Of a stretch of DNA of 64,000 nt, positions 24,743 to 35,800 are shown in pieces. The stretch covers positions 107,717 to 171,716 of the forward strand of contig CADARP010000009.1 in assembly GCA_902790325.1 (NCBI GenBank). Direction: 5' to 3'. Under the pieces are notes generated by a model. It made no database searches and had not been told where the DNA came from. It was given only the letters and a program-made list of their open reading frames with translations. Source of the stretch: Oscillospiraceae bacterium (GTDB taxonomy: Bacteria; Bacillota; Clostridia; Oscillospirales; Acutalibacteraceae). Position 1 is the first letter of the stretch; each line of letters begins with the position of its first letter. Both the position numbers and the translations under genes were made by a program.

Positions 24743-26743
24743 ATGAGCAACGAAAAGGTTTCTGAATTATACGGCGAGTATCAACTGATGATGAAGTCGC
24801 TCGTCGACGGCGACGACTATTATCGGCATTTGATGAAAGCCATCAGCGCCGGCAAGAACAGCTTCTCGCTGTTCAACCGTTACTTCGAGAAGAAGATCGA
24901 CCTGCGCTGGGTGGACGCCATCGAAAAGTGCATCATCCCGCTCGATACCATCATCCGTAATCCCCGTAAATTCATTGTTCAGGAAGAAGAAATCGTGCCG
25001 ATCGAGCGTGCGCGAAAGATCACGGCGGAATCTGTGCGCCACCTTGCACAGCATACGAGCATGATCGCGCGGGTCGACGGCGACCGTGTGACCCCCAGCA
25101 GCATCCTGAATGTGTTCCGTGAAGAGAGTTTCGAGATCTACGAAAACCGTTTCATCTTTACGCTGCTGAAGAACCTGCAGCGTTTCGTGGATCAGCGTTA
25201 CGACGTACTGTTTGCGCTCGACAGCGACGAGACCAGCGCCTCGCTGAAAATGTCCAGCGAGATCGAAAACGGACGCGAACAGATCGTCTATAATATGGAA
25301 ATCTCAACCAAGTCCTGCGACGAGCACAGCGACGGCAACATCCAGGACACCAAGGATGCGACGGCGTTCGAGCGTATCGAGCGCATCAAGCGCATCGTCA
25401 ATGAATTCGCGCACTCCGCTTTCATGCGCGACCTGCAGGGCTGTACGCCTGTTCGTCCTCCCATCATGCGCACCAACGTCATCAGCAAGGACGTCAACTT
25501 CCGCGCGTGTCTGGATCTGTGGCAGTTCATCTCCGCCTACAGTGAAGTCGGTTATGAGATCATCGCCAAAGAGACGGACGAGATGGTCAGCGACGAATAC
25601 CGCGACGACCTGTACCGTATCTTTACGACCAACTATATGCTCCTCAAGAACAATACCGTTGAGGAGGAGAATATTCAGGGCAAGATCCGCACACGCCGCG
25701 TCAAGCCCAAGATGCTCAAGCGTCTGGCCGAGGAACTCGTGCTCAACTACGATATGGAAGAAGTCGAGATCCGCAAGGTCTTCGTGGACGAACTCAAGCG
25801 CGTGAGCAAGAAGAAGATCGCCGGCGAGCAGAAGATCAAGGACGCAATCACCAGAGCTTTGGACGCCGAGAACGCCCGCAAGGCGGAGATCGAGGCGAAG
25901 CGTCAGGCGGAGATCCAGCGTCAGAATGAGATCGAGAAGCGCCGCAAGGAAATGGAAAAGGCGCGTATCGCCCGCGAGAAGCAGAAAGAGAAAGAGCGTA
26001 TTGCGCGTGAAAAGGCACGCGAAAAGGCGCGCAGAGAAAAGGAGAAGGCAGCGGAGCTTGCCGCGAAGGAGAAGGAGCGCATTCGCCTGCTGAAGGAAAA
26101 GGAGCGCAAGGAAAGAGAACTTGCCGCGATCCAAGCCAAGAAAGAGAAGGAAAAACTGCGCAAGCAGGCCGCCGTTGCGAAGCAGAAGGAGCAGGAACGC
26201 CTCGCAAAGGAGAAGCAGAAAGAAAAAGAACGTCTGCAGAAGCAGAAAGCCGCGCAGCTCGCGAAGGAAAAGGCAGATGCTGCGAAGCTGAAGGAAAAGG
26301 AACGTCAGGCGAAGGCCAAGGCGGCGCAGGCCGAAAAGGATCGCATCGCCAAGGAGAAGCAGAAAGAAAAAGAGCGTTTGGCGCGCGAGAAAGCAGCGCA
26401 GATCGCCAAGGAAAAGGCGGCTGCCGCAAAGCTGAAGGAAAAGGAACGCCAGGCGAAGGCCAAGGCTGCGCAGGCCGAAAAGGATCGTATCGCCAAGGAA
26501 AAGCAGAAAGAGAAAGAGCGCTTAGCGCGTGAAAAGGCTGCGCAGATCGCCAAGGAAAAGGCGGCTGCCGCAAAGCTGAAGGAAAAGGAACGCCAGGCGA
26601 AGGCTAAGGCGGCGCAGGCCGAAAAGGACCGCATCGCCAAGGAGAAGCAGAAAGAAAAAGAACGTTTGGCGCGTGAGAAAGCTAAGGAAAAGGCAGCAGC
26701 GGCAAAAGCGAAGCCTGCCAAACCCTCGGAAGATCAGCAATAA
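24743..26743 (+). CDS. DUF2357-like protein with a very long charged helical tail
   Basis: A 666-residue protein without signal or membrane segments. The N-terminal 370 residues look like the DUF2357 family, which accompanies McrB-like ATPases (PSSILNVFREESFEIYENRF, FTLLKNLQRF). From about residue 375 to the end it is nearly all Lys, Glu, Arg, Ala and Gln, predicting a single alpha-helix or coiled coil roughly 290 residues long. Its last third contains a 48-residue repeat. No PD-(D/E)XK nuclease is seen. It lies 40 bases after the AAA+ gene and is probably its partner, acting as a cytoplasmic scaffold beneath the membrane. Confidence 0.7.
   Translation: MSNEKVSELYGEYQLMMKSLVDGDDYYRHLMKAISAGKNSFSLFNRYFEKKIDLRWVDAIEKCIIPLDTIIRNPRKFIVQEEEIVPIERARKITAESVRHLAQHTSMIARVDGDRVTPSSILNVFREESFEIYENRFIFTLLKNLQRFVDQRYDVLFALDSDETSASLKMSSEIENGREQIVYNMEISTKSCDEHSDGNIQDTKDATAFERIERIKRIVNEFAHSAFMRDLQGCTPVRPPIMRTNVISKDVNFRACLDLWQFISAYSEVGYEIIAKETDEMVSDEYRDDLYRIFTTNYMLLKNNTVEEENIQGKIRTRRVKPKMLKRLAEELVLNYDMEEVEIRKVFVDELKRVSKKKIAGEQKIKDAITRALDAENARKAEIEAKRQAEIQRQNEIEKRRKEMEKARIAREKQKEKERIAREKAREKARREKEKAAELAAKEKERIRLLKEKERKERELAAIQAKKEKEKLRKQAAVAKQKEQERLAKEKQKEKERLQKQKAAQLAKEKADAAKLKEKERQAKAKAAQAEKDRIAKEKQKEKERLAREKAAQIAKEKAAAAKLKEKERQAKAKAAQAEKDRIAKEKQKEKERLAREKAAQIAKEKAAAAKLKEKERQAKAKAAQAEKDRIAKEKQKEKERLAREKAKEKAAAAKAKPAKPSEDQQ
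26285..26686 (+). repeat. Tandem 144-base repeats coding for a 48-residue helical unit
   Basis: Units start at 26285, 26429 and 26573, the last incomplete. Each encodes KLKEKERQAKAKAAQAEKDR, then IAKEKQKEKERLAREK and AAQIAKEKAAAA. The DNA differs between units only by scattered, mostly synonymous changes, showing recent duplication with selection on the protein. Confidence 0.85.
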
Positions 26744-26779
26744 GCGGCAGACCTACCCAAGAGACAGCGGATGCTGAAT

Positions 26780-26825
26780 TGTAAAGTGAGATCACTTTAC
26801 ATCCCCGTAAGGCAAAGTGCTTTAC
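26780..26825 (+). promoter_or_regulatory. Two adjacent hairpins in the leader of the giant gene
   Basis: Stem 1 is 26780-26788 with 26793-26801 (9 bp, loop AGAT). Stem 2 is 26807-26814 with 26818-26825 (8 bp with one G-U, loop AAG). Both contain AAAGTG and TTTAC, so alternative pairing between them is possible. They lie 30-75 bases ahead of the start codon. Confidence 0.5.
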
Positions 26826-26854
26826 ACACGATTTCGTCGGAGGTAATCGGAGTT

Positions 26855-29800
26855 ATGAAGAAAAAGATGGGAATTCGGACGCTTGCAGCAATATTGGCTG
26901 CATCCGTTGTCATGTCCGCATCCACGGGTATGGTATCTGCCAAGAATAACGGCGCCGGCGTTTCTTCGAAGGTTAATGTCTCCGACACATTTTCCGCTAC
27001 CGAAACGTCGACCCGCGCTCTGGCAAAGGACGTTTCCAAAAACGTATCTGTCGAAGGCGCCGCGCTGAATGTCGTCGGTGCGCCTGCCGGTCTTGTCGGC
27101 GAAGGTACGCAGTCGAATCCGTATCAGATCGGATCTGTGAACGATCTTTTGCTGATGAACAGCTACATCAACTATGAAAAATCCGCACAGAAAGTATTCA
27201 CCCTGACACGCGACATCGATTTGTCCGGCGTGCGCTTCACCGACTTTACGGAGTGCGATGGGATCTGGTCGCTTGTGTCCGCGAAGGCGAGCCTTTCCGG
27301 AAATGCCAATGTGTATTTCCGCCTGAACGGCGCCGGCCATAAACTGTTCGGCCTGAATCTGACGCTTTCGCAGGCTGCGTTTACCGGCGCGATTTTCGGC
27401 TATATCAATGCGAATTCCGTGATCGAGAACTTGACGATTGAGTCCTGTGCTCTGCGTGGAAACTATGCTTCGGACGGCGCGTTCGCCGTGTTTGCCGTGC
27501 AGAACTGCGGCACGATCCGGAATTGTGCGATGAAGGATTGTATCCTGGATGCGCGTTCCGCTAACGTGACAAGACGTTCGACCGATGCCGGATGGCTTTC
27601 CGATATTGCCGGCAGTCGTGTTTATATGGGTTACGCATTGGGCGTGGCGGACAATGCCGGCAAGGTGATGAACTTTACAGTCAGCGGAAGCGACGCGAAT
27701 AAGGGCGTCATCGTCAAGGGCGGCAGACGCTTTGTCGGCGTCGTGGCCGGCCAGAACCGCAGAGATGTGTCCGATGCGTCTGTTTCCGGCGTGCGTGTTC
27801 TGTCCTACGGCAGCGAAGACAACGATTCATCCGTTTCCGGCAAGGGCGTCGTTTCTGCCTATGTCGGCGGCGTTGTCGGACGCAATGATAAAACGGGCAC
27901 CCTGTCCGCAGCGTCCGTAACATTAAAATACGGTTCCGATATCCTGTTCGGCGATGCCGTGGGCGGCATTGCCGGTGAAAATGCCGGTACGATCGAGAAT
28001 GCGATGGTAGTCGGTACGAGCGGCGCAGACGCATCCGCGTCGTCGGCCAACCTCTATGGTTCGGGTCGTTACGGTGCGATCGCCGGTGTAAACAGCGGCA
28101 CTATCCGCGGCAGCGGCGCGTATGACGTCGGGTTCAGCTTTTCGCAGAGCGACGGTCAGAACGCCTACGGCGGCGTGGCCGGTGTCAACAGCGGCTATAT
28201 CGGCAGCTGCGCGGCGAGCGGCAGCGCCAACCTGCAAAACGCGGCTTCTGCGGGTGCGGGCGGTCTTGTCGGTTCGGTTCTGCCCGGCACGACACTCACC
28301 GGCAACTATGCGGTCGTTTCCTTCTCGCAGCAGGGCGCCAATGTCGGCGGCCTGGTCGGCAGGGACGGCACGATGACATATGTCGGACAAAATAACTACT
28401 GGTCGTCGCATGCCAGCGGCGTATCGACGCCTGTTCCGAACGACGGCGCGGGTGTGAACGATCTGACCGCGGCAACGCCCGTGATCGTGCTCTCCGAGAG
28501 CGTTGCGGGCTCGACCATCAATGCGTCCGCGCTTGCGTTCTCGTGGGCCGGAAGCAGCGCGTCGGTCGCTCCGGACTTCTCAAAGAGCTTTTCGTCCAGC
28601 GATCGTTCGATCCGTGTTACAAAGTCGACCGCTTCCGTTACGCTTGTCGCGACCAACGACGGCGCGAGCGGCGATCTGATCTATTCTGTGACGATCTCTG
28701 CACCTGCCGGCATCTCCGGCCGCAAGCTGTCCGCAGTTGTTCGCGTGCCGATGTATGTGACCAAGCCTTCGGCCGGCAGCGCATCTTCGAGCCTGAAGAA
28801 CCCCATCGTGCTTTCAAGTGCTTCGCAGATGCAGATCATGCAGTATGAACCGGACGCACATTACAAACTGGGTGCCGACATTACGCTCGGCAGCGACTGG
28901 ACGCCGATCGACTTCAGCGGTACGCTGGACGGCGACGGCCACACCCTGCGCATTTCAAAACCGCTCTTCTCATCCGTTAGCGGCAGCCGGAACGCCCGCG
29001 TTTCGGCTCCGGACTGGAGAACGGACAGTTCCAATCTGAATTCCGGCTACATCTATAATTTGCATATCGTTCCGACAGGCTGCGTGTTCGGCGGCGTATT
29101 CGGTCATGTCCAAAACGCGACTGTGTGCGACGTGACCTATGCGGTGGGCGACGAGAACGACGGCTTTGTTGCGCTGTCCGCGGCGAAGTCCGGCGCACTC
29201 ATTGACTCGGTCTACGGCAATGCGTGGCTGTCGAACTGCACGGTTTCCGTGCCGGTTGCCGTCACCGCAGGCGACGCGGAAGGTATCGGCGCGCTGGTCG
29301 GTCATGCGATCCCGAACCAGATGGTCGTGGAAAACTGCGAGACCACTTCGCTGATCTCGCTCGAGAAAAATATAGCAAACGTCGGCGGCTTGATCGGCAA
29401 TATTGTCGGCGGTTCAACAGAATTGAAAGACTGCCGCGCAACGGGCTGCGTATACGTTTCCGCGATTGTGCCCGATGTGCGTGCCAATATCATGATCGGC
29501 GCAACGTCCGGCGGCGTCCGCGCCTCCGGCTGCACCTACGCCGTGTCGATCGGCGTTGCGAACTGCTCCGTGGCCAAAGAGGCTGCGCCTTTCACGGACG
29601 GCATCACCGCACTGAAGGCCGAGAGCGAAGAAGCAAAGCAGGGCGCCGAGGATGCGCGCAGCATGCTTTCCCTGATCGATCCGGAACTGATCGAAGAAGA
29701 ACCTGTAACGGGCGCGCTCTCGAAGGAAGGCGGCGTCTATAAACTGCGTACGGCGGCGGACGTTCTGGAAATGATGTCGATGCTCAATTCCGGCAGCTCG

Positions 29801-32800
29801 TCCGATACGTATCATACCAGCATCTACGAGATGCAGAACGACATCAACATGGGCGGCGCCGAGGTGAAGATGGCGACGACCGCGGACACCGCGTTCGCCG
29901 GTACCTTCCGCAGTGCGTCCGGTCATAAGTACACGCTGTCGAACTTCACCGTGACGAACACCGGTTCCGACGCAACGGATGTTGACACGTATCCCGAATC
30001 GATCTACTATACGGCGACGGCATTGTTCTGCTATGCTGCGGAAGCGACGTTCCAGGATATCGCTATCAGCGGCGCGACGGTCGTCAGCGACGGCGTCGGT
30101 ACGGCGGTTTTGGTCGGTTTTGCCGACAAGGACGGCGACTTCGACGATATGGGCGCCTATTCGGAATGCTCCTTCGAGAATATCGACATCACCGGCTGTA
30201 ACGTCTATTCCGCGTTCAGCATCAACGGTTACAACTATGCCGCGGAAAACGCTGCGCTGGCCGGTACGCTGATCGGCGGCGTATGGAGCGCGAACGGCGG
30301 CGAGATCTACGTGATTACGGATATCACCGTCACGGATTGTGTGGTCGAAAACCGCAACTGGGACAGCACCTGGTCGTATTACAGTGATTGTGTCGAGCAT
30401 ACCGGCGGCGGCTCGTGGTCGATCGGCGGTTTGATCGGCGGCAGCCGTCTCTCCGACGGTACGCTTTGCATCGGCGATGAAAACGCCGCATCCGCTTCTG
30501 TCACGCTGTCGCATGTCACGGTCGCCGGTTACGGCGGCGTCGGCGGTGTGATCGGCATGGCGGGCACGACGTCCGGTATTGCCGGCGCGACCTCTGCAGT
30601 CAGCGCAAGTCCGTCGCAGTCTGCGGCGGGCGGCATCAAGATCAGCCGAGTCGAAGTCACCGGCAAGGAGTCCGGCGCTACGGTGCTGCGCTCCTCTGTG
30701 ACGGCGGGCAGCGGCAGCGGCGTCGGCGGTTCGTGCGGCGGCGTTCTGGGTATTGAAGTCGTTTTGACCAACGCTTCCAGATATGCGACCATCAGCCATT
30801 GTGCTGTGTCCGATACGGACATTCTGTCCGATAACGATACGACCGGTACGGCTCTGACGAGCTTCTATACGGATTGCGGCGGTATTGCCGGCCACATGAG
30901 CGGCCGCGTCGAATACTGCGACGTTACGGACAGCACAATCAAATCCACCACGGTCGGCGGTATTGTCGGCAGACCGTCCAGAAAGGCGACGACCACAGCC
31001 GGAACGCAGCTCACAGTGGATCACTGCAACCTCCTCGGCGAAACGACGGTCGGTTTTGTCGGCGCGGCTTCTTCCGGCAATTCCGGTGAAGCCGGCGGTA
31101 TGGTGGCGTCCGCGCGTTACGCGAGCGTCACGATCTCGAACTGCGGCATCGGCAGCAGTGCGGCGATTTCCTCCAATCATTTCAAATATGCGGGCGGCTT
31201 CATTGGCTACACTGTTTCCACGAATACCGCATATTCCGTGAAGATCCAAAACAGCGTCATGGCCGGCACGGTGGAGATTCCGCCGCTGACGGAAACCGAA
31301 GGCGCATCGAGCAATACCGATTCCACCGTCGGCGGTGCGGTCGGTTACGCCGGCATGTATCAGCGTGCAGACAGCACCGGCAACACGGATTCTTATCTGA
31401 TGATCGACAACTGTGTCATCGGCGGTACGCTGAAGATCACGGATTACTATGCCGGCGGCGTGATCGGCACACTCAAGAGCTACGGTACGTCCACAAACCA
31501 GAAGGTTTTCCAGATCCAGGATTGTACCATCTCGGCAACGCTTTCCGCCACGACGACGTACAGAGCTAAACTGATCGGCTTCAACGAAGGCGTCGCCGCC
31601 AATGCGACGAACCGCTGGTCCGGTACGAACAACATCAAGCGTGCCCTTAAGAGAAACATCTACTCCACCTATCCGCAGAATCTTGAAGCGCTCGGTTACT
31701 TCAGACCGACCTCGGGCTCTTACAGCGGCCAGTTGATCCTGATGGGATCGGCTTTGGGCGGCGACAACGCAAACATTGCGACTGCGGCGCTCATCACAGC
31801 CGGCGGCATGATCGAGGATATCAACAGACCGAACGGCGGCACGAACTACCACAACGACAACAGCTCGGTTGAGGTCATTACCGGTACGAGAACATATACC
31901 ATTCTGGTTACCAATACCACATCTTCCGCGCTTGTGACGTTCGACGATTCGGACGGCGCTGCGCCCAACGATGAAAAGAAGTACGGCGGCTGGATGTCCG
32001 CAAACCAGAACTGCGAACCTGCCAACAGCAATCTCGAAGTTGCGGACACGTCCGATGCAACGACGATCGACCTTGCGATCAAGCACGACGCGACAAACGT
32101 CGGCGTCATGGCGTACTATACCGTCACGGGCAAAACCGATCCCGAAACGGGCGATCCGATGCAGATCCCCGTTTGGATCCCTCTGACACTCAGCCAGATC
32201 CCGGCGGCGGCAATCGGCGGCGACGGTTCGCAGGCAGACCCGTGGGAGATCCCCGATCTGGAAACGCTGAACTCTTTGAGAAATCGCGACCTTTCCGCGG
32301 GCAAGTATTATGAGATCACCGCAGATATCAGCTGCGGGAACGAAGCATTCACGCCGATTCCCGGACCGTTCTGTGCAACGCTGTACGGCAACAACTATAC
32401 CATCAGCGGCATGACGATTTCCGGCGCGGCAACCGGTATCTTTGAAGAAACGGACGGCGCGACGATCCAGGATCTGACGATCTCCGGCAGCACTGTCACC
32501 GGCACCGGTCTGCATGTCGACGACGTCACGGGCGACGTCTCCGCTCAGTATGCTTCCGCGCTGGTCGGCAAGGCCAATGCGACCACGTTCTCCAATATCA
32601 CGGTCACCGGCTCCACAGTCGGCGGCACATCCAATGCTGCGCCTTCGGCGTATGCGGGCGCAATTGCGGCTTATGCGACCGACTGCAAGGCCGAAAAGAT
32701 CACGCTCAATAACGACACGGTCCGCTATGCGTACTTCACGGGCGGTGTGTTCGGACATGCGCACTACACAGGCGCTGCGAACAAAGAATGCTCGATCCTC

Positions 32801-35800
32801 GGCACGACGGTCATCGGTCTGACGGTGGCGTCCACCGAGCTGACTACAGCGACGAAATACGACGGCGAGAACGACGGCAAAGTCGATGCGGCCGGCGGTA
32901 TCGTCGCGGAATTTGCCGGTACGATCGGCGACTATACGAACGGCGGCACGACGGTGCACACGACGCTCAATTCTCTCGCGTCTCCCGCAGTTGCGGTCTC
33001 CGTGACCGGCTCCACTGCCGGCGGTGCGGTCGGTATCACCGACTGTACACGCACAGGCGCGGCGTCTCCCTGCGTCATCAATAACGTAACGATCGGCGAC
33101 GGAACGACTGTGACCAGCAACCGTGTTCTGCTCAATCAGGCGGGCGCGGGCGGCATTCTCGGCAAGATCTGCTCGTCCGATCCCGACGGCGCGGAAGGTA
33201 CGCCTGCAACCGATCCTGCCATGCCGGTCACAATCACCGGCTGTACGATCGACAGCGGCGCTGCGGTTTCCGCAAAGTATTTCGCGGGCGGCATCCTCGG
33301 CCACAGCGGCGCCAACGGCTCCGCCAGCAAAATCACGATCACATCCTGCGAGTCCTACGGTTCTGTCAGTGCAGACCAGTCCGGCAGCGCGGTCGGTGCG
33401 ATCGCAGGCCGTATCTTCGATCTGTCGAACATCGATTTCCAGCTTTGTGTTGCAAGCGGCGATCTGACGGCAATGACGACTGTCGGCGGTATGATCGGTC
33501 TGGTTCCCGCCGATTATGACGAAGTCGAAGTACCGGGTATCTACAGTACGAGCCCGGCGCGCATTTCCAATTCCGTCTTCTCCGCGACGCTGACCGCGAC
33601 CGGTTCGGGCGGACTGCGCGGCGTGATCATCGGCAGCGTGCCCACGTCGGTGCTTCCGACGACCGGACTGACCGGTTCCCCGTTTGTCAACATCTACTAT
33701 TCCAGCTACCAGGTTCCGTCCGACCTGCGGACGACATCCGGCGGCGCAATCAAACTCGGCAATCTGTCGGGCGAGAATGCATATATAAACTTCCAGAACT
33801 CGGTCATCGACCTGATGACGAACTTCGCTTTCACCACGGACGGCACGAATTATTCGTCGCAGCTTCGCGTGCCGCTGGCCGGCACGGTGCTCAGCACGAC
33901 CGATTCCGGCACAAACTCGATCTCGCTCTGGACCGGCAGGACGACCGGCCAGGACGGCGGCAACAACAACTATACGCACTTCGTCTGCCCGAGCAGCGTG
34001 CATTTCGTGCTGGACGAGATCACGTCCGAGCCGAACCTGATCACGTTCGATTCCACGACTGGCGAGCTGACGCCGAATGCGGGCGCCAACGATACCGGTG
34101 ACCTCATCTTTACTTACGCAAACGGCCTGAAGCTCAAGCTCGACCTGATCGCATCCGATATCAAGGGTTCGGGCACGTCGAACGATCCGTTCCTGATCGA
34201 GCGTATCGGCCATCTGAACGCGATCAAGTCCATGCCGCATGCAAATTATGTTCTTGCGGCGGATCTCGATTTCGCGTCCTCAACGACAGACCGCAACGCG
34301 CCTCTGACCGCAACGGAGCTTTCCTGGGCGAGCAACTGGGAATCCTGGGCCAAGGATCTTACGCGCACCGCTACGGAAACAGTCACCGTCGGGGGCAGCA
34401 CAGTGACGCGCTATGTCTATCGGTTCGACGGCACGCTCATCGGCGAATGGTATCCCTACAACGGCGGAAATACAAACTACGGATACGACCATACCGCCGA
34501 AAAGGTTCCGCATGTCATCAAGAATCTGAGCGTGACCAACGACGGCACATTTACGCCGGCAAATTCGCAGACGGCGGTCGACGTCGGTTACTACGGCGCC
34601 GGTCTGTTCCCGATCATTGAGGTCGGCGCAACCGTGTCGAAACTCGAATTCCAGCACTGCTCCTTCTCTGCGACCAACGCGAGCAGCAAGACCAACAACA
34701 TCGGCGTCCTCTGCGCCGAGAACTACGGCAACGTCAGCTACATCACCGTGGACGGCGCAAGCGCAGCGTCCGGTGAGCCGAACGCGGCGTTATCGTCTGT
34801 GGTGCGCGTCACTTCCGGCACCAACGAACTGCAGTCGCACCATGTCGGCGCGGTCGCAGGCGTTTCCTACACCACATTGTCGCACTGCACCGTGCGCAAT
34901 ATGACGGTTTCGTCCTCGCACTGCGCGGGCGGCGTCGTGGGCGGCGGCAAGGGCGTGACGGACAGCACAGTCACCAATACCGAAATCAACGGCAGAGAGC
35001 AGGCGGGCGGTATCGCCGGCAGCAACCTCAACTATACGCCGGATGCAAACCACGACATAGAAGTTCCGCAGAACGCGACCTATCACGCGACGACGGGCAA
35101 TCTGCGTACGGATATGTGTGACTGCGTGTACACAAACTGCCATGTCGCAGGCTGCACCGTGCAGTCCGACGCGGCCAACATCAAGAGCAGTGTCGGCGGT
35201 ATTCTCGGTATTGCCGAGTCCGGCGACCAGTGGAACGACCGCTCGGTCACGTTCCAGCACTGCACGATCGACTGCGTGACCAATACGCACAACCGCGATT
35301 CGTCAAAGGAAACGACGGTTCAGGCGCGTGCCGCGCAGGGCGGCTCCCAGGAGAACTTCGCAGGCGGTATGCTCGGACAGGTCATTGCGTACTATGACGG
35401 TATCGTCATCGAGAACTGCGCAACCTATGCCAGCGTTTATGCCTACGGCGTCTACGGCGGCGGCAACTTTAAAACGAGCGCTGCTGCCCTGATCGGTATG
35501 GTTTCGGACTCCACATACTACAAACCGTACAACGGCACCCTCAATTTCCGCTTTATCAACAACATCTGCGGCGGCGATCTGCACTCCGCGTATCTCGCGG
35601 GCGGTATCTGCGGCTACTATGCACCTGCCAATATCAGCAACACCGTTCCCGCAGATTCGGACTTCGTCTGCGGCAACGTCATCAGTTGCTCGTTCGAACG
35701 CCTGGGCGAGAGCAGCACCGGCAATACGAGCACCAGCGGTCTGAAGCAGAACAGAGGCTTCGGCATCGTCATGGGCGCGTGCACGTCCAATTCCTTCGCT

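Noticed and set aside
26285..26686. A CRISPR array or satellite repeat
   Set aside because: The 144-base units are in-frame coding repeats of a helical protein with synonymous variation, not identical repeats with unique spacers.
23134..26743. A McrBC restriction system
   Set aside because: The ATPase has a membrane helix instead of a DNA-binding domain, and no PD-(D/E)XK nuclease was found in the partner; the genes sit inside a surface-protein locus.
29414..34240. A 1,608-residue open frame on the minus strand, and a 1,797-residue one at 35303-40696
   Set aside because: Both lie opposite the giant GLUG gene, have Arg/Asp/Val-rich sequence typical of antisense frames in GC-rich repetitive DNA, and lack signal, domain or ribosome site.
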